NCBI RefSeq assembly: GCF_900236475.1
Contig: NZ_LT963352.1
Coordinates: 744,001 to 808,000, forward strand
Origin: Streptomyces chartreusis NRRL 3882
Lineage (GTDB): Bacteria > Actinomycetota > Actinomycetes > Streptomycetales > Streptomycetaceae
Direction of reading: 5' to 3'
Length of the DNA stretch: 64,000 nt
This document shows positions 1 to 9,093 of this stretch, one piece after another. The notes under the pieces are model-generated. The model was not told the origin of the DNA. It worked only from the letters and a program-made list of their open reading frames with translations, and made no database searches. Positions within the stretch are counted from its first letter, which is position 1, and each line of letters begins with the position of its first letter. A program made the translations under genes and the position numbers.

Positions 1-2
1 GG

Positions 3-815
3 ATGGTGGGGCCCTCGAAGCACAGTGCCCGACAGGAGCCCCCCGTGATCACCACACCCACCGCTCGCCGCGCCACCGCGGTGGCCGCACGCGCCGCGGA
101 GCTGTCCAAGGTGTACGGACAGGGCGAGACCCGGGTGGTCGCCCTGGACCACGTCACCGTGAACTTCCACCAGGGCGAGTACACCGCGATCATGGGGCCG
201 TCGGGCTCGGGCAAGTCGACGCTGATGCACTGCGTGGCCGGGCTCGACACCTTCACCGGCGGCTCGGTCCGCATCGGTGACACCGAGCTGGGCTCGCTCA
301 AGGACAAGCAGCTCACGCGGCTGCGGCGGGACAAGATCGGCTTCGTCTTCCAGGCGTTCAACCTGCTGCCGACGCTGACGGCCCTGGAGAACATCACCCT
401 GCCCATGGACATCGCGGGGCGCAAGCCCGACGAGGAGTGGGTGCGCAGGGTCATCGACAGGGTGGGCCTGTCCGATCGGCTGGGTCACCGGCCCGCGCAG
501 CTCTCCGGCGGTCAGCAGCAGCGGGTCGCCGTGGCCCGCGCGCTGGCCTCCCGGCCCGAGATCGTCTTCGGTGACGAGCCGACCGGAAACCTGGACTCGC
601 GCTCGGGCGCCGAGGTGCTGGGCTTCCTGCGCAGCTCCGTACGGGAGTTGGGGCAGACCGTGGTGATGGTGACGCACGACCCGGTGGCGGCCTCCTACGC
701 GGACCGGGTGATCTTCCTCGTGGACGGCCGGATCGTCGACGAGATGATCCGGCCCACGGCGGACCGCGTACTCGACCGCATGAAGGAGTTCGACGGCAGG
801 GGCCGCACCATCTGA
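3..815 (+). CDS. ABC transporter ATP-binding protein (MacB/LolD type)
   Basis: ATPase subunit that would power a MacB/FtsX-type membrane complex from the cytosolic face. Walker A GPSGSGKST is at residues 65-73, the signature LSGGQQQR near 168, and Walker B with DEPTGNLD near 190; this DEPTGNLD form and the about 240-residue core are typical of the LolD/MacB subfamily. The first 30 residues are low-complexity, so the true start may be the GTG at 45 rather than the ATG at 3, and the gene could also begin before the window. The usual FtsX-like permease does not follow: the next gene is a phosphatase. The partner is therefore upstream of the window or elsewhere. The substrate cannot be told. Confidence 0.88.
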   Translation: MVGPSKHSARQEPPVITTPTARRATAVAARAAELSKVYGQGETRVVALDHVTVNFHQGEYTAIMGPSGSGKSTLMHCVAGLDTFTGGSVRIGDTELGSLKDKQLTRLRRDKIGFVFQAFNLLPTLTALENITLPMDIAGRKPDEEWVRRVIDRVGLSDRLGHRPAQLSGGQQQRVAVARALASRPEIVFGDEPTGNLDSRSGAEVLGFLRSSVRELGQTVVMVTHDPVAASYADRVIFLVDGRIVDEMIRPTADRVLDRMKEFDGRGRTI

Positions 816-898
816 GCCTGCCGGGGCGCGGCGGGGCGCCTCCACGCGGGCGGCCTGCATAACGTACGGGAGAGATCACGACCTGCCCGGGAGCTCCC

Positions 899-2020
899 AT
901 GATCCGTCCCCGCCGAAGAAGGCCGTCGGACGCCCTCGAGGCGATCGAGCCGCCGGGCAACCTCGAACTGGCCGTCGGCGTGGTCTCGGTGACGGCCCTG
1001 GTGGAAATTCTCGGCACCCTGTCCGGGTCCGCGGTGTGGCTCCTCGGTCTCCTGGTCTTCCTTCCGGGTACGGCGTCGGCGCTGTGCACCGTTCAGCAGA
1101 CGAGGTTCGTCGCCACATGGACCACGGTCATCGTCACCCTCACCGTGCTGCTGCGCGGCAGCGAAGTGGGGAGGTGGCTCGACCGGGCCCTGCTGGTCCT
1201 GCTCACCCTCGCCCTGGGAGTGACCTCCGTCTACGCCTGCCACCGCCGCATCAGGCGCGAGCACGAGATGCTCCGCCTGCGCTCCACCGCCGCCGCCATG
1301 CAGCGGCACATCCTGCACCCCCTGCCCCTGGTCACCGACGACGTCCTGGTCAACGGCGTGTACGAACCCGTGCAGGAGGACCGGCTCGTCGGCGGTGACA
1401 TCTACGAGGTCATCGCCTCGCCCTGGGGGACCCGGGTGCTGATCGGTGACGTGCAGGGCAAGGGACTCGCCGCTGTGGGGGCCGCGTTCGCCGTCATCGG
1501 CGCCTTCCGCGAGGCGGCCCACCGGGAACCCACGCTCACCGCGCTCGTCGACGCCCTGGACGCCTCGGTCGTCCGACACAACTCGTACGCCGAACAGAAC
1601 GGCGACGACGAGCGGTTCGTCACCGCGCTCGTCCTGTCCGTCGACGCCCATACCGAGGCGCAGGTCGTCAACTGCGGGCACATCCCGCCCCGGCTGATGC
1701 ACGACGGCGTCGTCGCCGCACCGCCGCTGGAGTCCGGCGTGCCGCTCGGTCTCGCCGAGCTGGCCCTGGAACCCACGACCGTGGGCTGGTTCGACTTCCC
1801 GGCCGGTTCCACACTGCTGCTGACCACCGACGGCCTCACCGAGACCCGTGCCACGGACGGCACGTTCTATCCGGTCGACGAACGGCTGACGGAACACCTC
1901 GCCCTCTCCCCCACCGAACTGCCCCGCGCCCTGTACGAGGACGCCCGCGCCTTCGCCGGCGACGGTGACCAGCACGACGACGTCGCCGTCCTGACCGTCC
2001 GCCGCTCTCCGTACCGCTGA
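899..2020 (+). CDS. Membrane-anchored PP2C/SpoIIE-type serine/threonine phosphatase
   Basis: 373 residues. Residues about 25-115 hold three or four hydrophobic segments; a short basic linker follows, then a SpoIIE/RsbU phosphatase domain to the C-terminus. Metal-binding motifs are visible: GGDIYE near 164, IGDVQGKG near 181, NCGH near 260, TDGLTE near 310 and DDVAVL near 360. This family dephosphorylates anti-anti-sigma proteins in partner-switching cascades; the actual substrate is unknown here because no anti-sigma gene is adjacent. There is no PAS or GAF sensor, so input would come through the membrane part. The start has GGGAG just upstream, inside a GGGAGCTCCC palindrome. Confidence 0.85.
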   Translation: MIRPRRRRPSDALEAIEPPGNLELAVGVVSVTALVEILGTLSGSAVWLLGLLVFLPGTASALCTVQQTRFVATWTTVIVTLTVLLRGSEVGRWLDRALLVLLTLALGVTSVYACHRRIRREHEMLRLRSTAAAMQRHILHPLPLVTDDVLVNGVYEPVQEDRLVGGDIYEVIASPWGTRVLIGDVQGKGLAAVGAAFAVIGAFREAAHREPTLTALVDALDASVVRHNSYAEQNGDDERFVTALVLSVDAHTEAQVVNCGHIPPRLMHDGVVAAPPLESGVPLGLAELALEPTTVGWFDFPAGSTLLLTTDGLTETRATDGTFYPVDERLTEHLALSPTELPRALYEDARAFAGDGDQHDDVAVLTVRRSPYR

Positions 2021-2043
2021 CCGACGCCCCGAACCCCCACCGT

Positions 2044-2059
2044 TGTGAGCGACATCACA
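2044..2059 (+). promoter_or_regulatory. CRP-like inverted repeat TGTGA-N6-TCACA
   Basis: TGTGAGCGACATCACA has two perfect 5-base arms and a 6-base spacer, the layout of cAMP receptor protein sites. It lies 105 bases before ltnD and about 20 bases before the second palindrome. Streptomyces Crp sites are looser than this, so assignment is inference. Confidence 0.4.
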
Positions 2060-2077
2060 CGATGCAAATCACTGTCG

Positions 2078-2098
2078 TCAGGTCATCATATGACCTGA
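2078..2098 (+). promoter_or_regulatory. Probable operator of the acid-sugar operon
   Basis: Perfect 9-base inverted repeat: TCAGGTCAT, three bases (CAT), ATGACCTGA. It sits in the only sizeable intergenic region before the ltnD-to-gntR operon. The natural candidate to bind is the FCD-type GntR regulator at 8298-9044; the match to that protein is inferred from context only. Confidence 0.6.
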
Positions 2099-2148
2099 TC
2101 TCCTCCGGGGGCCGGAGCCGACCCTCTGGACGACACAGCAGGACGAGG

Positions 2149-3072
2149 ATGGGCATGGACGACGAGAACGAGACCGCACGTCCGCCTGTGGGCGTGGTGG
2201 GACTGGGAGCCATGGGCCTCGGGATGGCCCGCGCTCTGCGCGACGCGGGCTACGACGTGGGGGTCCACGATCTGCGACCGGAGGTGGCCGCGGCCTTCGC
2301 CCGCGACGGCGGCACGGCGTTCGGCTCCTGCGGGGAGCTGGCAGCCGCGGTGGACGTCCTGGTCGGCGTGGTGGTCAACGCGGAGCAGGTCGAGTCCGTG
2401 CTGTTCGGCGCTGACGGGGCGGCCGGCCGGCTCCGCCCGGGCTCCGTCTTCGTGATGTGCTCCACGGTCGACCCGGGCTGGTCCGCGGGGCTCGAAGGCC
2501 GCCTGGCCGAGTCGGGGGTGCTCTACCTGGACGCTCCCATCTCCGGGGGCGCCGCCCGTGCGGCGTCCGGCGAGCTCACCATGATGACGTCGGGCTCCGC
2601 CGCCGCGTACTCGGTCGCCGACCCGGTGCTGGAGGCCATGAGCAGCACCGTCTACCGACTGGGCGACCGCGCGGGACTCGGCTCGAAGGTCAAGATCGTG
2701 AACCAGCTGCTCGCGGGCGTGCACATCGCCGCCGCGGCCGAGGCGATGGCCCTCGGCATCAGGTCCGGCGTTCCCGCCGAGGCGCTCTACGAGGTCATCA
2801 CGCACAGCGCCGGCAACTCCTGGATGTTCGAGAACCGCATGGCCCACGTGCTCGCCGGTGACTACACCCCCCTTTCCGCCGTCGACATCTTCGTCAAGGA
2901 CCTGGGGCTCGTCCTGGACGCCGCCCGCCCGGAACGGTTCCCGCTCCCCCTCGCAGCCACCGCCCACCAGATGTTCCTCCAGGCATCGGCCTCCGGCCTG
3001 GGGACCGAGGACGACAGCGCGGTCATCAAGATCTTCCCGGGGATCGACCTGCCCGAGCCGGTGGAGGCGTGA
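2149..3072 (+). CDS. ltnD: L-threonate dehydrogenase-like beta-hydroxyacid dehydrogenase
   Basis: 307 residues. Cytosolic NAD-dependent enzyme of the 3-hydroxyisobutyrate dehydrogenase family; in this operon the likely reaction is L-threonate to 2-oxo-tetronate. The dinucleotide motif GLGAMG is near residue 20, the substrate motif with PISGG near 125, and the catalytic lysine in GLGSKVKIVNQ near 183. The ATG at 2149 has GGACGAGG just upstream; the reading frame is open further upstream but that part covers the operator. The stop is followed after one base by otnK. Substrate assignment rests on the neighbours otnK, otnC and otnI. Confidence 0.85.
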   Translation: MGMDDENETARPPVGVVGLGAMGLGMARALRDAGYDVGVHDLRPEVAAAFARDGGTAFGSCGELAAAVDVLVGVVVNAEQVESVLFGADGAAGRLRPGSVFVMCSTVDPGWSAGLEGRLAESGVLYLDAPISGGAARAASGELTMMTSGSAAAYSVADPVLEAMSSTVYRLGDRAGLGSKVKIVNQLLAGVHIAAAAEAMALGIRSGVPAEALYEVITHSAGNSWMFENRMAHVLAGDYTPLSAVDIFVKDLGLVLDAARPERFPLPLAATAHQMFLQASASGLGTEDDSAVIKIFPGIDLPEPVEA

Positions 3073-3073
3073 C

Positions 3074-4354
3074 ATGGGAATTCGCCTCGGGTGCATCGCG
3101 GACGACTTCACCGGCGCCACCGACCTGGCCAACAACCTGGTGCGCGCGGGCATGCGCGTCGTCCAGCTGATCGACGTGCCGCCGGCCGGCGCCGAACAGG
3201 CGGTGGACGCCGACGCCGTGGTCATCGCCCTCAAGTCGCGGACCGTTCCGGCCGCCGACGCCGTCGAGACGTCGCTCCGGGCACTGGCCTGGTTGCGGTC
3301 CCTGGGCGCCGAGCAGGTCTACTTCAAGTACTGCTCCACCTTCGACTCGACACCGGCCGGCAACATCGGACCGGTCACCGAGGCGCTGATGGACGCGCTG
3401 GGCACCGACTTCACGGTGGCGACGCCCGCGTTCCCCGACAACGGGCGCACGGTCTTCAAGGGCCATCTGTTCGTGGGTGACGTGCTGCTCGGCGACAGCG
3501 GCATGCGCCACCACCCGCTCACCCCGATGACCGACTCCAACCTGGTCTCCGTCCTCGGTGCGCAGACCACCCGGGCAGTCGGCCTCATCGACCACACGGT
3601 CGTCGCCGGCGGCGCCGAGGCGATCCGAGCCCGCATCGACGCCCTGCGCGAGGACGGCGTCGGGATCGCCGTCGTCGACGCCGTCTCCAACGACGACCTG
3701 CTGCGCCTGGGTACGGCGGTCCAGGGGCTTGCGCTGGTGACCGCCGGTTCGGGTCTGGCGATCGGGCTGCCCGCGAACTGGGGTTTCAAGCCGTCACGTG
3801 CCGCCGCGCAGCTGCCGCCTCCCGGCGGCCACCGGGCCATCGTCTCGGGATCGGTCTCCGTCGCCACCAACGGCCAGGTCCTCCGGTACCTGCGCAGCGG
3901 CCGGCCCGCGTTCAGCGTGGATCCGCTGCGTGTCGCGGCCGGTGAGGACGTGGTCGGGCAGGCGCTGGCCTTCGCCGAGTCACACCTGGACGTCGGACCG
4001 GTCCTGGTCTACTCCACCGAGTCGGCCGACACGGTCCGCACCGTCCAGGGCCGGCTCGGTGCCGCCGAGGCCGGCGAGCTCGTGGAGCGGACGCTGGCGC
4101 GCGTGGCGCAGGGACTCGTGGAACGTGGCGTCCGCCGGCTCGTCGTCGCGGGCGGTGAGACGTCGGGAGCGGTCGTCCAGGCGCTCGGTGTCACCGGGCT
4201 GCGGATCGGACCTCAGATCGACCCCGGTGTGCCGTGGTGCGCGGCCACCCTTCCCGGTGGGGACACGCTCCACATCACGCTCAAGTCCGGCAACTTCGGC
4301 GGCCCCGACTTCTTCACCTCCTCCTTCGCACTCCTGGACGAGGAGGCCGCATGA
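3074..4354 (+). CDS. otnK: 3-oxo-tetronate kinase (four-carbon acid sugar kinase, former DUF1537)
   Basis: 426 residues, the usual length for the family. It phosphorylates 3-oxo-tetronate at C4 with ATP. The N-terminal substrate domain opens with GCIADDFTGATDLANNL, the family hallmark; the C-terminal nucleotide domain carries VVAGGETSGAVVQAL and DPGVPW. The ATG starts one base after the ltnD stop, and the stop overlaps the otnC start (ATGA), so translation is probably coupled. Family chemistry is well established; assignment to the 3-oxo-tetronate rather than the D-threonate branch follows from the presence of otnC and otnI. Confidence 0.9.
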   Translation: MGIRLGCIADDFTGATDLANNLVRAGMRVVQLIDVPPAGAEQAVDADAVVIALKSRTVPAADAVETSLRALAWLRSLGAEQVYFKYCSTFDSTPAGNIGPVTEALMDALGTDFTVATPAFPDNGRTVFKGHLFVGDVLLGDSGMRHHPLTPMTDSNLVSVLGAQTTRAVGLIDHTVVAGGAEAIRARIDALREDGVGIAVVDAVSNDDLLRLGTAVQGLALVTAGSGLAIGLPANWGFKPSRAAAQLPPPGGHRAIVSGSVSVATNGQVLRYLRSGRPAFSVDPLRVAAGEDVVGQALAFAESHLDVGPVLVYSTESADTVRTVQGRLGAAEAGELVERTLARVAQGLVERGVRRLVVAGGETSGAVVQALGVTGLRIGPQIDPGVPWCAATLPGGDTLHITLKSGNFGGPDFFTSSFALLDEEAA

Positions 4355-5049
4355 CCCAGCAGCCGGGCACCACCGCCGGGACAGGCCACGACGAGGCCGT
4401 CGACAAGGCGCGCCACGAGATCGTCCGCGTGGGCACCAGCCTGTTCGCCCGGGGCTACGTGCACGCCAGCGCCGGCAACATCAGCGCCAAGGCCGGCGAC
4501 CACCACCTGATCACTCCCACCGACGCCGCCCTGGGGTTCCTCGAACCCGGCCGCCTCGCCCTGGTCGACGCCCGTGGTGAACAGATCGCGGGCGACCGCG
4601 CCAGCAAGACCCTGACCCTGCACCGACGGATCTGCTCCGCCGACCCCACGGCCCGGTTCGTCATCCACACGCACTCCACGCACCTGGTCGCGCTCACCCT
4701 GGCCGGCGTGTGGAGCGACGACGACGTGCTCCCTCCCCTCACGCCGTACTACGTGATGAAGGTGGGGCACGTCCCGCTCATCCCCTACCACCGGCCCGGC
4801 GACCCGCGCGTGGCCGACCTGGTGACCGCCCGCATCGCCGCCCACGCGGCGAGCCGTACGCCCGTCAGGGCCGTGCTGCTCGAAAGGCTGGGCCCCGTCG
4901 TCTGGGGACCCGACGCGGCCACCGCCCTCGCCGTCCTCGAAGAACTCGAGGAGACGGCACGTCTCTGGCTCCTGACCGACCGTCGCCCCGAGCCCCTCCC
5001 GTCCCACGCGCTCGACGAACTGAGGTCCGCGTTCGGCGCCGCGTGGTGA
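4351..5049 (+). CDS. otnC: 3-oxo-tetronate 4-phosphate decarboxylase-like class II aldolase, third zinc His replaced
   Basis: 232 residues, FucA/AraD-type fold. Expected to convert 3-oxo-tetronate 4-phosphate to dihydroxyacetone phosphate and CO2. Family motifs are clear: GYVHASAGNIS near 30, HTHSTHLVAL near 110 with the first two zinc histidines, and PLTPYYVMKVGHVPLIPY. The third metal ligand, normally histidine in an NHGPVV or RHGPVV motif, is leucine 180 here (LLERLGPVVWG, codon CTG at 4888-4890). Either metal binding differs, the enzyme is impaired, or the base call is wrong. Otherwise full length, with an ATGA overlap with otnK. Confidence 0.82.
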   Translation: MTQQPGTTAGTGHDEAVDKARHEIVRVGTSLFARGYVHASAGNISAKAGDHHLITPTDAALGFLEPGRLALVDARGEQIAGDRASKTLTLHRRICSADPTARFVIHTHSTHLVALTLAGVWSDDDVLPPLTPYYVMKVGHVPLIPYHRPGDPRVADLVTARIAAHAASRTPVRAVLLERLGPVVWGPDAATALAVLEELEETARLWLLTDRRPEPLPSHALDELRSAFGAAW

Positions 5050-5101
5050 CCCGCTCCGCACCCTGTCAGAGAATTCCCCCGAGCCGCACGAGGGATCACC
5101 C

Positions 5102-6409
5102 ATGTCCATGCCCATAACGGCGTCCACCTCCACCGACGTCGCCCGTGAGAACGCCGTCTTCCGCAAGGTCGTGCGACGTATCGTCCCCTTCCTCGTCCTG
5201 TGCTACGTCGTCTCCTACCTGGACCGGGTCAACGTCGGCTTCGCCAAGCTCCAGATGTCCGACGACCTCGGCTTCAGCGAGGCGGCGTACGGCCTCGGCG
5301 CCGGCCTGTTCTTCATCGGCTACTTCCTCTTCGAGGTGCCGTCGAACCTGATGCTCCAGCGCGTCGGCGCCCGCACCTGGATCGCCCGGATCATGATCAG
5401 CTGGGGCCTCGTCTCGGGAGCGTTCATGTTCGTCCACAACGAGGCGATGTTCTACGTCCTGAGGTTCCTCCTCGGTGCCGCGGAGGCGGGTTTCTACCCG
5501 GGCGTGATCCTTTACTGCACCTACTGGTTCCCCTCTCACCGCCGTGCCCGGGTGATCGCGCTCTTCATGTCCGCCATCCCGGTGGCCGGCATCTTCGGCA
5601 ACCCGCTCTCCGGCTGGATCATGGACCGGTTCCAGGGCGTGAACGGCTGGCAGGGCTGGCAGTGGATGTTCCTGCTGGAGGCGATCCCCGCCCTCCTCAT
5701 CGGTGTGGCCACCCTGTTCTACCTCGACAACAGCGTGCGCGCCGCCAAGTGGCTCACCGACGAGGAGAAGGCCGTCGTCGAGCGGGCGATCGCCGAGGAC
5801 GCCGCGCACCAGACCGTGCACGGCCGGGTCTGGGACGCCTTCCGCGAGCCCAAGGTGTGGCTGATGTGCCTCATCTACTTCTGCTTCGTGATGGGCCAGT
5901 ACGCCCTGACCTTCTGGATGCCCACGTTCATCGAGTCCACCGGCATCGAGGGCAACCTGGCGATCGGCATGCTCAGCGCGGTGCCTTTCCTGGCGGCGCT
6001 CGTCACGATGAACCTGTTCGGGCGTTCCGCGGACAAGCGCCGTGAGCGCCGCTGGCATCTGGTGGTGCCCAGTCTCATGGGCGCGGTGGGCTTCTCGCTG
6101 GCGGCGGGCTGGGCCGGGTCGACCGCACTGTCCCTGGCCGCGCTTTCCTTCGCCGCGGCCGGCGTGCTGACCTGCGCGCCGCTGTTCTGGTCGCTGCCCA
6201 CCGCGTTCCTCGGCGGCACCGCCGCCGCGGTCGGCCTCGCCGCGATCAACTCGGTCGGCAACCTCGCCGGCTTCGTCAGTCCGTACATGATCGGCGCGCT
6301 GAAGGACGCCACCGGCTCGACGTCACTCCCGAGGTACGTCCTGGCGCTCAGTCTCGTCATCGGCGCCGCCGCGGTGCTCACCACCGACAAGTACGTCGTC
6401 AACCGCTGA
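5102..6409 (+). CDS. MFS transporter, anion:cation symporter family (acid sugar uptake)
   Basis: 435 residues with about 12 hydrophobic segments. The sequence [14 protein letters not shown] after helix 1 is characteristic of the ACS family (tartrate, galactarate, phthalate, tetronate carriers). By position inside the operon it most likely imports L-threonate and/or D-erythronate by proton symport. Ribosome site GAGGGA precedes the ATG. A slightly earlier start is not supported by the sequence. Confidence 0.86.
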   Translation: MSMPITASTSTDVARENAVFRKVVRRIVPFLVLCYVVSYLDRVNVGFAKLQMSDDLGFSEAAYGLGAGLFFIGYFLFEVPSNLMLQRVGARTWIARIMISWGLVSGAFMFVHNEAMFYVLRFLLGAAEAGFYPGVILYCTYWFPSHRRARVIALFMSAIPVAGIFGNPLSGWIMDRFQGVNGWQGWQWMFLLEAIPALLIGVATLFYLDNSVRAAKWLTDEEKAVVERAIAEDAAHQTVHGRVWDAFREPKVWLMCLIYFCFVMGQYALTFWMPTFIESTGIEGNLAIGMLSAVPFLAALVTMNLFGRSADKRRERRWHLVVPSLMGAVGFSLAAGWAGSTALSLAALSFAAAGVLTCAPLFWSLPTAFLGGTAAAVGLAAINSVGNLAGFVSPYMIGALKDATGSTSLPRYVLALSLVIGAAAVLTTDKYVVNR

Positions 6410-6440
6410 CCGGGCCCCCGGTCCCCACACAGGAGCCAGC

Positions 6441-7244
6441 ATGCCGAGGTTCGCAGCGAACCTGTCCATGATGTACACCGAGCACGATTTCCCCGACCGC
6501 TTCGCCGCGGCCTCGGCGGACGGCTTCACCGCCGTCGAATACCTCTTCCCCTACGCCTACGACGCCACGGAGCTGCGCCGCCGGCTCGACGACCACGGCC
6601 TCAGGCAGGTGCTGTTCAACGCGCCTCCCGGAGCATGGGAGTCCGGAGAACGCGGGACGGCGGCGCTGCCCGGCCGGGAGGCGGAGACCCGCTCCTCGAT
6701 CGACCGGGCTCTGCGGTACGCCGCCGCACTGGACTGCCCCCGGCTGCACGTGATGGCCGGGCTCGTGCCGCCCGACGCCACGCCGAAGGAACGGGCCGAG
6801 CACCGCGACACCTACCTGGCCAACCTGGGCTGGGCCGCCGAGCGCGCAGCCGCGCAGGGCGTCGACATCCTCATCGAGCCGATCAACGGCCGTGACATGC
6901 CGGGCTACTTCCTGTCCAGGCAGGCGGAGGCGCACGAGGTCGTACAGGAGGTGGGTGCCCCGAACCTCAAGGTGCAACTCGACCTCTACCACTGCCAGAT
7001 CGTCGAAGGCGACCTCACCACCACCCTGCGCCGCGATCTGCCGAGCGGCCGGGTCGGTCATCTGCAGATCGCGGGTGTGCCGGACCGCCACGAGCCCGAC
7101 CGGGGCGAGCTCGACGTGGGCCACCTGTTCCGCGTCGTCGACGACCTGGGCTTCGAGGGGTGGATCGGCTGCGAGTACGTCCCCCTCGCCGGTACGAGCG
7201 AAGGCCTCGGCTGGCTGAACGACTACCGAGGAGACACCGCATGA
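6441..7244 (+). CDS. otnI: 2-oxo-tetronate isomerase (hydroxypyruvate isomerase-like)
   Basis: 267 residues, xylose-isomerase-type TIM barrel. In the pathway it converts 2-oxo-tetronate to 3-oxo-tetronate. Conserved family residues are seen in [14 protein letters not shown] near 142, [11 protein letters not shown] near 178, [13 protein letters not shown] near 207 and CEYVP near 245, which carry the metal-binding and catalytic glutamates, histidine and aspartate. Good ribosome site AGGAG. Its stop overlaps the denD start (ATGA). Confidence 0.87.
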   Translation: MPRFAANLSMMYTEHDFPDRFAAASADGFTAVEYLFPYAYDATELRRRLDDHGLRQVLFNAPPGAWESGERGTAALPGREAETRSSIDRALRYAAALDCPRLHVMAGLVPPDATPKERAEHRDTYLANLGWAAERAAAQGVDILIEPINGRDMPGYFLSRQAEAHEVVQEVGAPNLKVQLDLYHCQIVEGDLTTTLRRDLPSGRVGHLQIAGVPDRHEPDRGELDVGHLFRVVDDLGFEGWIGCEYVPLAGTSEGLGWLNDYRGDTA

Positions 7245-8287
7245 GGATCGTCATCACGGGCGGCTTCGGCTTCCTGGGGCGGCAGGTCACCGGCACCCTG
7301 CTCAGGACACGGACCTTCCGCGGTGCGCCGATCGACCGGCTGGTGCTCGCCGACCGGATCGTGCCGGCCGGGGCTCCGGAGAGGGCCGACCCCCTCGTGG
7401 AGACGGTGCGGGGGGATCTGGCCGAGTGCCTCGACGACGTGTTCGCCGAGCCGGTGGACGTGCTGATCCACCTCGCCGCCGCCGTTTCGGCCGAGTGCGA
7501 GGCCGACTTCGACCTGGGCATGAGCGCCAACCTGGACACCACCCGCGCGCTCCTCGAAGCCGCCCGGGCGCAGTCGGCCGCCGGCGGGCCCCCACCGCGC
7601 CTGGTGTTCGCCAGCAGCGTGGCGGTCTACGGCTCCGACCCGGCACTGCCGCTCCCGCCGGTGGTCAGCGAGTCGACGCTGCCCACGCCCCGGTCGAGCT
7701 ACGGCGTCCAGAAACTCGTCTGCGAGCAACTCGTCGCGGACTACACCCGCCGGGGCTTCCTCGACGGACGCGTGGCCCGCCTGATGACCGTCTCGGTGCG
7801 GCCCGGCAAGCCGAACGCGGCCGCCTCCGGCTTCCTGTCCGGCATCATCCGCGAGCCGCTCGCGGGCCTCCCCGCGACCTGTCCCGTGCGTCCCGACCTG
7901 CGGGTGGCCCTGGCGTCGCCTCGGCGCACGGTCGAGGGGATCCTCCGCATCGCGGAGGCCGAGCGCGGCATGGGGAGGGGCCGGTTCGAGGGCGGACTGC
8001 CGGTCAACCTCCCGGGGCTCACGGTCTCGGTCGCGGAGATGCTGGCCACGCTGCGGCAGATGGCCGGCGACGCCGTCGCCGACCTGGTGACGATCGCGCC
8101 CGATCATGAGGTCGAGGCCATCGTGGGTTCGTGGCCTTCCGTCTTCGACAACACGCGGGCCACGGCACTCGGGCTCCAGCCCGATCCGGACTTCGCATCG
8201 GTGGTGCGGGACTACGCCGCCGACCACCGCGACGCGGTCCTGGTCGACTCGCCGCTCACCGCGGGACAGCCGAGCGAGGGTCTATAG
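7241..8287 (+). CDS. denD: D-erythronate dehydrogenase (NAD-dependent SDR/epimerase fold)
   Basis: 348 residues, extended short-chain dehydrogenase. GGFGFLG at residues 7-13 binds NAD; the active site shows FASSVAVYG near 126 and SSYGVQK (Tyr, Lys) near 150. DenD proteins oxidise D-erythronate at C2 and feed the same isomerase, kinase and aldolase as LtnD. Having both ltnD and denD suggests that the operon handles both stereoisomers. ATGA overlap with otnI fixes the start. Confidence 0.85.
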   Translation: MRIVITGGFGFLGRQVTGTLLRTRTFRGAPIDRLVLADRIVPAGAPERADPLVETVRGDLAECLDDVFAEPVDVLIHLAAAVSAECEADFDLGMSANLDTTRALLEAARAQSAAGGPPPRLVFASSVAVYGSDPALPLPPVVSESTLPTPRSSYGVQKLVCEQLVADYTRRGFLDGRVARLMTVSVRPGKPNAAASGFLSGIIREPLAGLPATCPVRPDLRVALASPRRTVEGILRIAEAERGMGRGRFEGGLPVNLPGLTVSVAEMLATLRQMAGDAVADLVTIAPDHEVEAIVGSWPSVFDNTRATALGLQPDPDFASVVRDYAADHRDAVLVDSPLTAGQPSEGL

Positions 8288-8290
8288 ACT
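8263..8290 (+). promoter_or_regulatory. Possible internal promoter for a leaderless gntR transcript
   Basis: GGGACA (8263-8268), a 16-base spacer and TAGACT (8285-8290, TAnnnT type) lie at the end of denD. The predicted start falls at or next to the ATG at 8298. There is no Shine-Dalgarno sequence before that ATG. Confidence 0.35.
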
Positions 8291-8297
8291 GAAAACC

Positions 8298-9044
8298 ATG
8301 TTTTCCAAGGTGCCCGGTCCCGTCCGGCTCGCCGACCAGGTCGCCGCGACGCTCTCCGAGGAGATCGAGTCGGGGCGGCTTGCCGAGGGTGACCGACTGC
8401 CGACAGAGGTGGAGCTGGTCAGGCAGCTGGGCGTCAGCCGCACCGTGGTGCGCGAGGCCCTGTCGAGGCTCCGCAACGCGGGCCTGGTCGAACCGCGGCA
8501 AGGCATCGGCGTGTTCGTCCTGCCCCGGCGCACACGCCCGCTCGACCTCGACGCCGCCGACACCAAGGCGAAGGTGCTGCAGATCGTGGAGGTACGCCGG
8601 GCCATGGAGGGCGAGGCAGCCAGTCTCGCCGCCACCCGGGCCACACCGCGCGACCTCGCGCGCATGCGTCAGGCACTGGACACGATCGACTCGGCGGTGG
8701 CGGCCGGCGGCGACGGCGTGGACGAGGACCTGGCCTTCCACCGGTCCATCGCCGAGTCGACCGGAAACGCCGTGATGGTCTCGACTGTGCGGTACCTGGG
8801 CGACGTGTCGCGCAGCGGTATCCGCGTCACGCGTGCGAACGAGGCACGCCGGAACGACTTCATCGAAGCGGTCCGGGACGAGCACCACGCCATCCTCGCC
8901 GCCATCGAGGCAGGCGACCCCGAAGCGGCACGCGCCGCCGCACGCCGCCACATGCAGCAGGCCGCCGGCCGGCTCCAGGATGCCGACGACAGCTTCTGGA
9001 CGCAGACCGAGGACCTCGCCGTGGACCTCGACGCCGCTCCCTGA
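8298..9044 (+). CDS. GntR-family regulator, FadR/FCD subfamily
   Basis: 248 residues. The N-terminal winged helix (about 8-76) has the GntR pattern GDRLPTEVELVRQLGVSRTVVREAL. The C-terminal FCD ligand domain carries its metal-site histidines in DEDLAFHRSIAEST, DEHHAILAAIEAGD and AARRHMQQA. It closes the acid-sugar operon, 10 bases after denD, and likely senses a pathway acid. The best operator candidate is the palindrome at 2078-2098. The ATG lacks a ribosome site, so translation is either coupled to denD or leaderless. Confidence 0.88.
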   Translation: MFSKVPGPVRLADQVAATLSEEIESGRLAEGDRLPTEVELVRQLGVSRTVVREALSRLRNAGLVEPRQGIGVFVLPRRTRPLDLDAADTKAKVLQIVEVRRAMEGEAASLAATRATPRDLARMRQALDTIDSAVAAGGDGVDEDLAFHRSIAESTGNAVMVSTVRYLGDVSRSGIRVTRANEARRNDFIEAVRDEHHAILAAIEAGDPEAARAAARRHMQQAAGRLQDADDSFWTQTEDLAVDLDAAP

Positions 9045-9093
9045 CAGGGAGCGGGCCGCCGCCAGAGCCCCCGTGGGGCCAGGTGAGGCCCGG

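Noticed and set aside
8280..8289. GTCTATAGAC palindrome as a second GntR operator
   Set aside because: Only ten bases, overlaps the denD stop and is unlike the long palindrome at 2078; a -10 element explains the AT-rich core.
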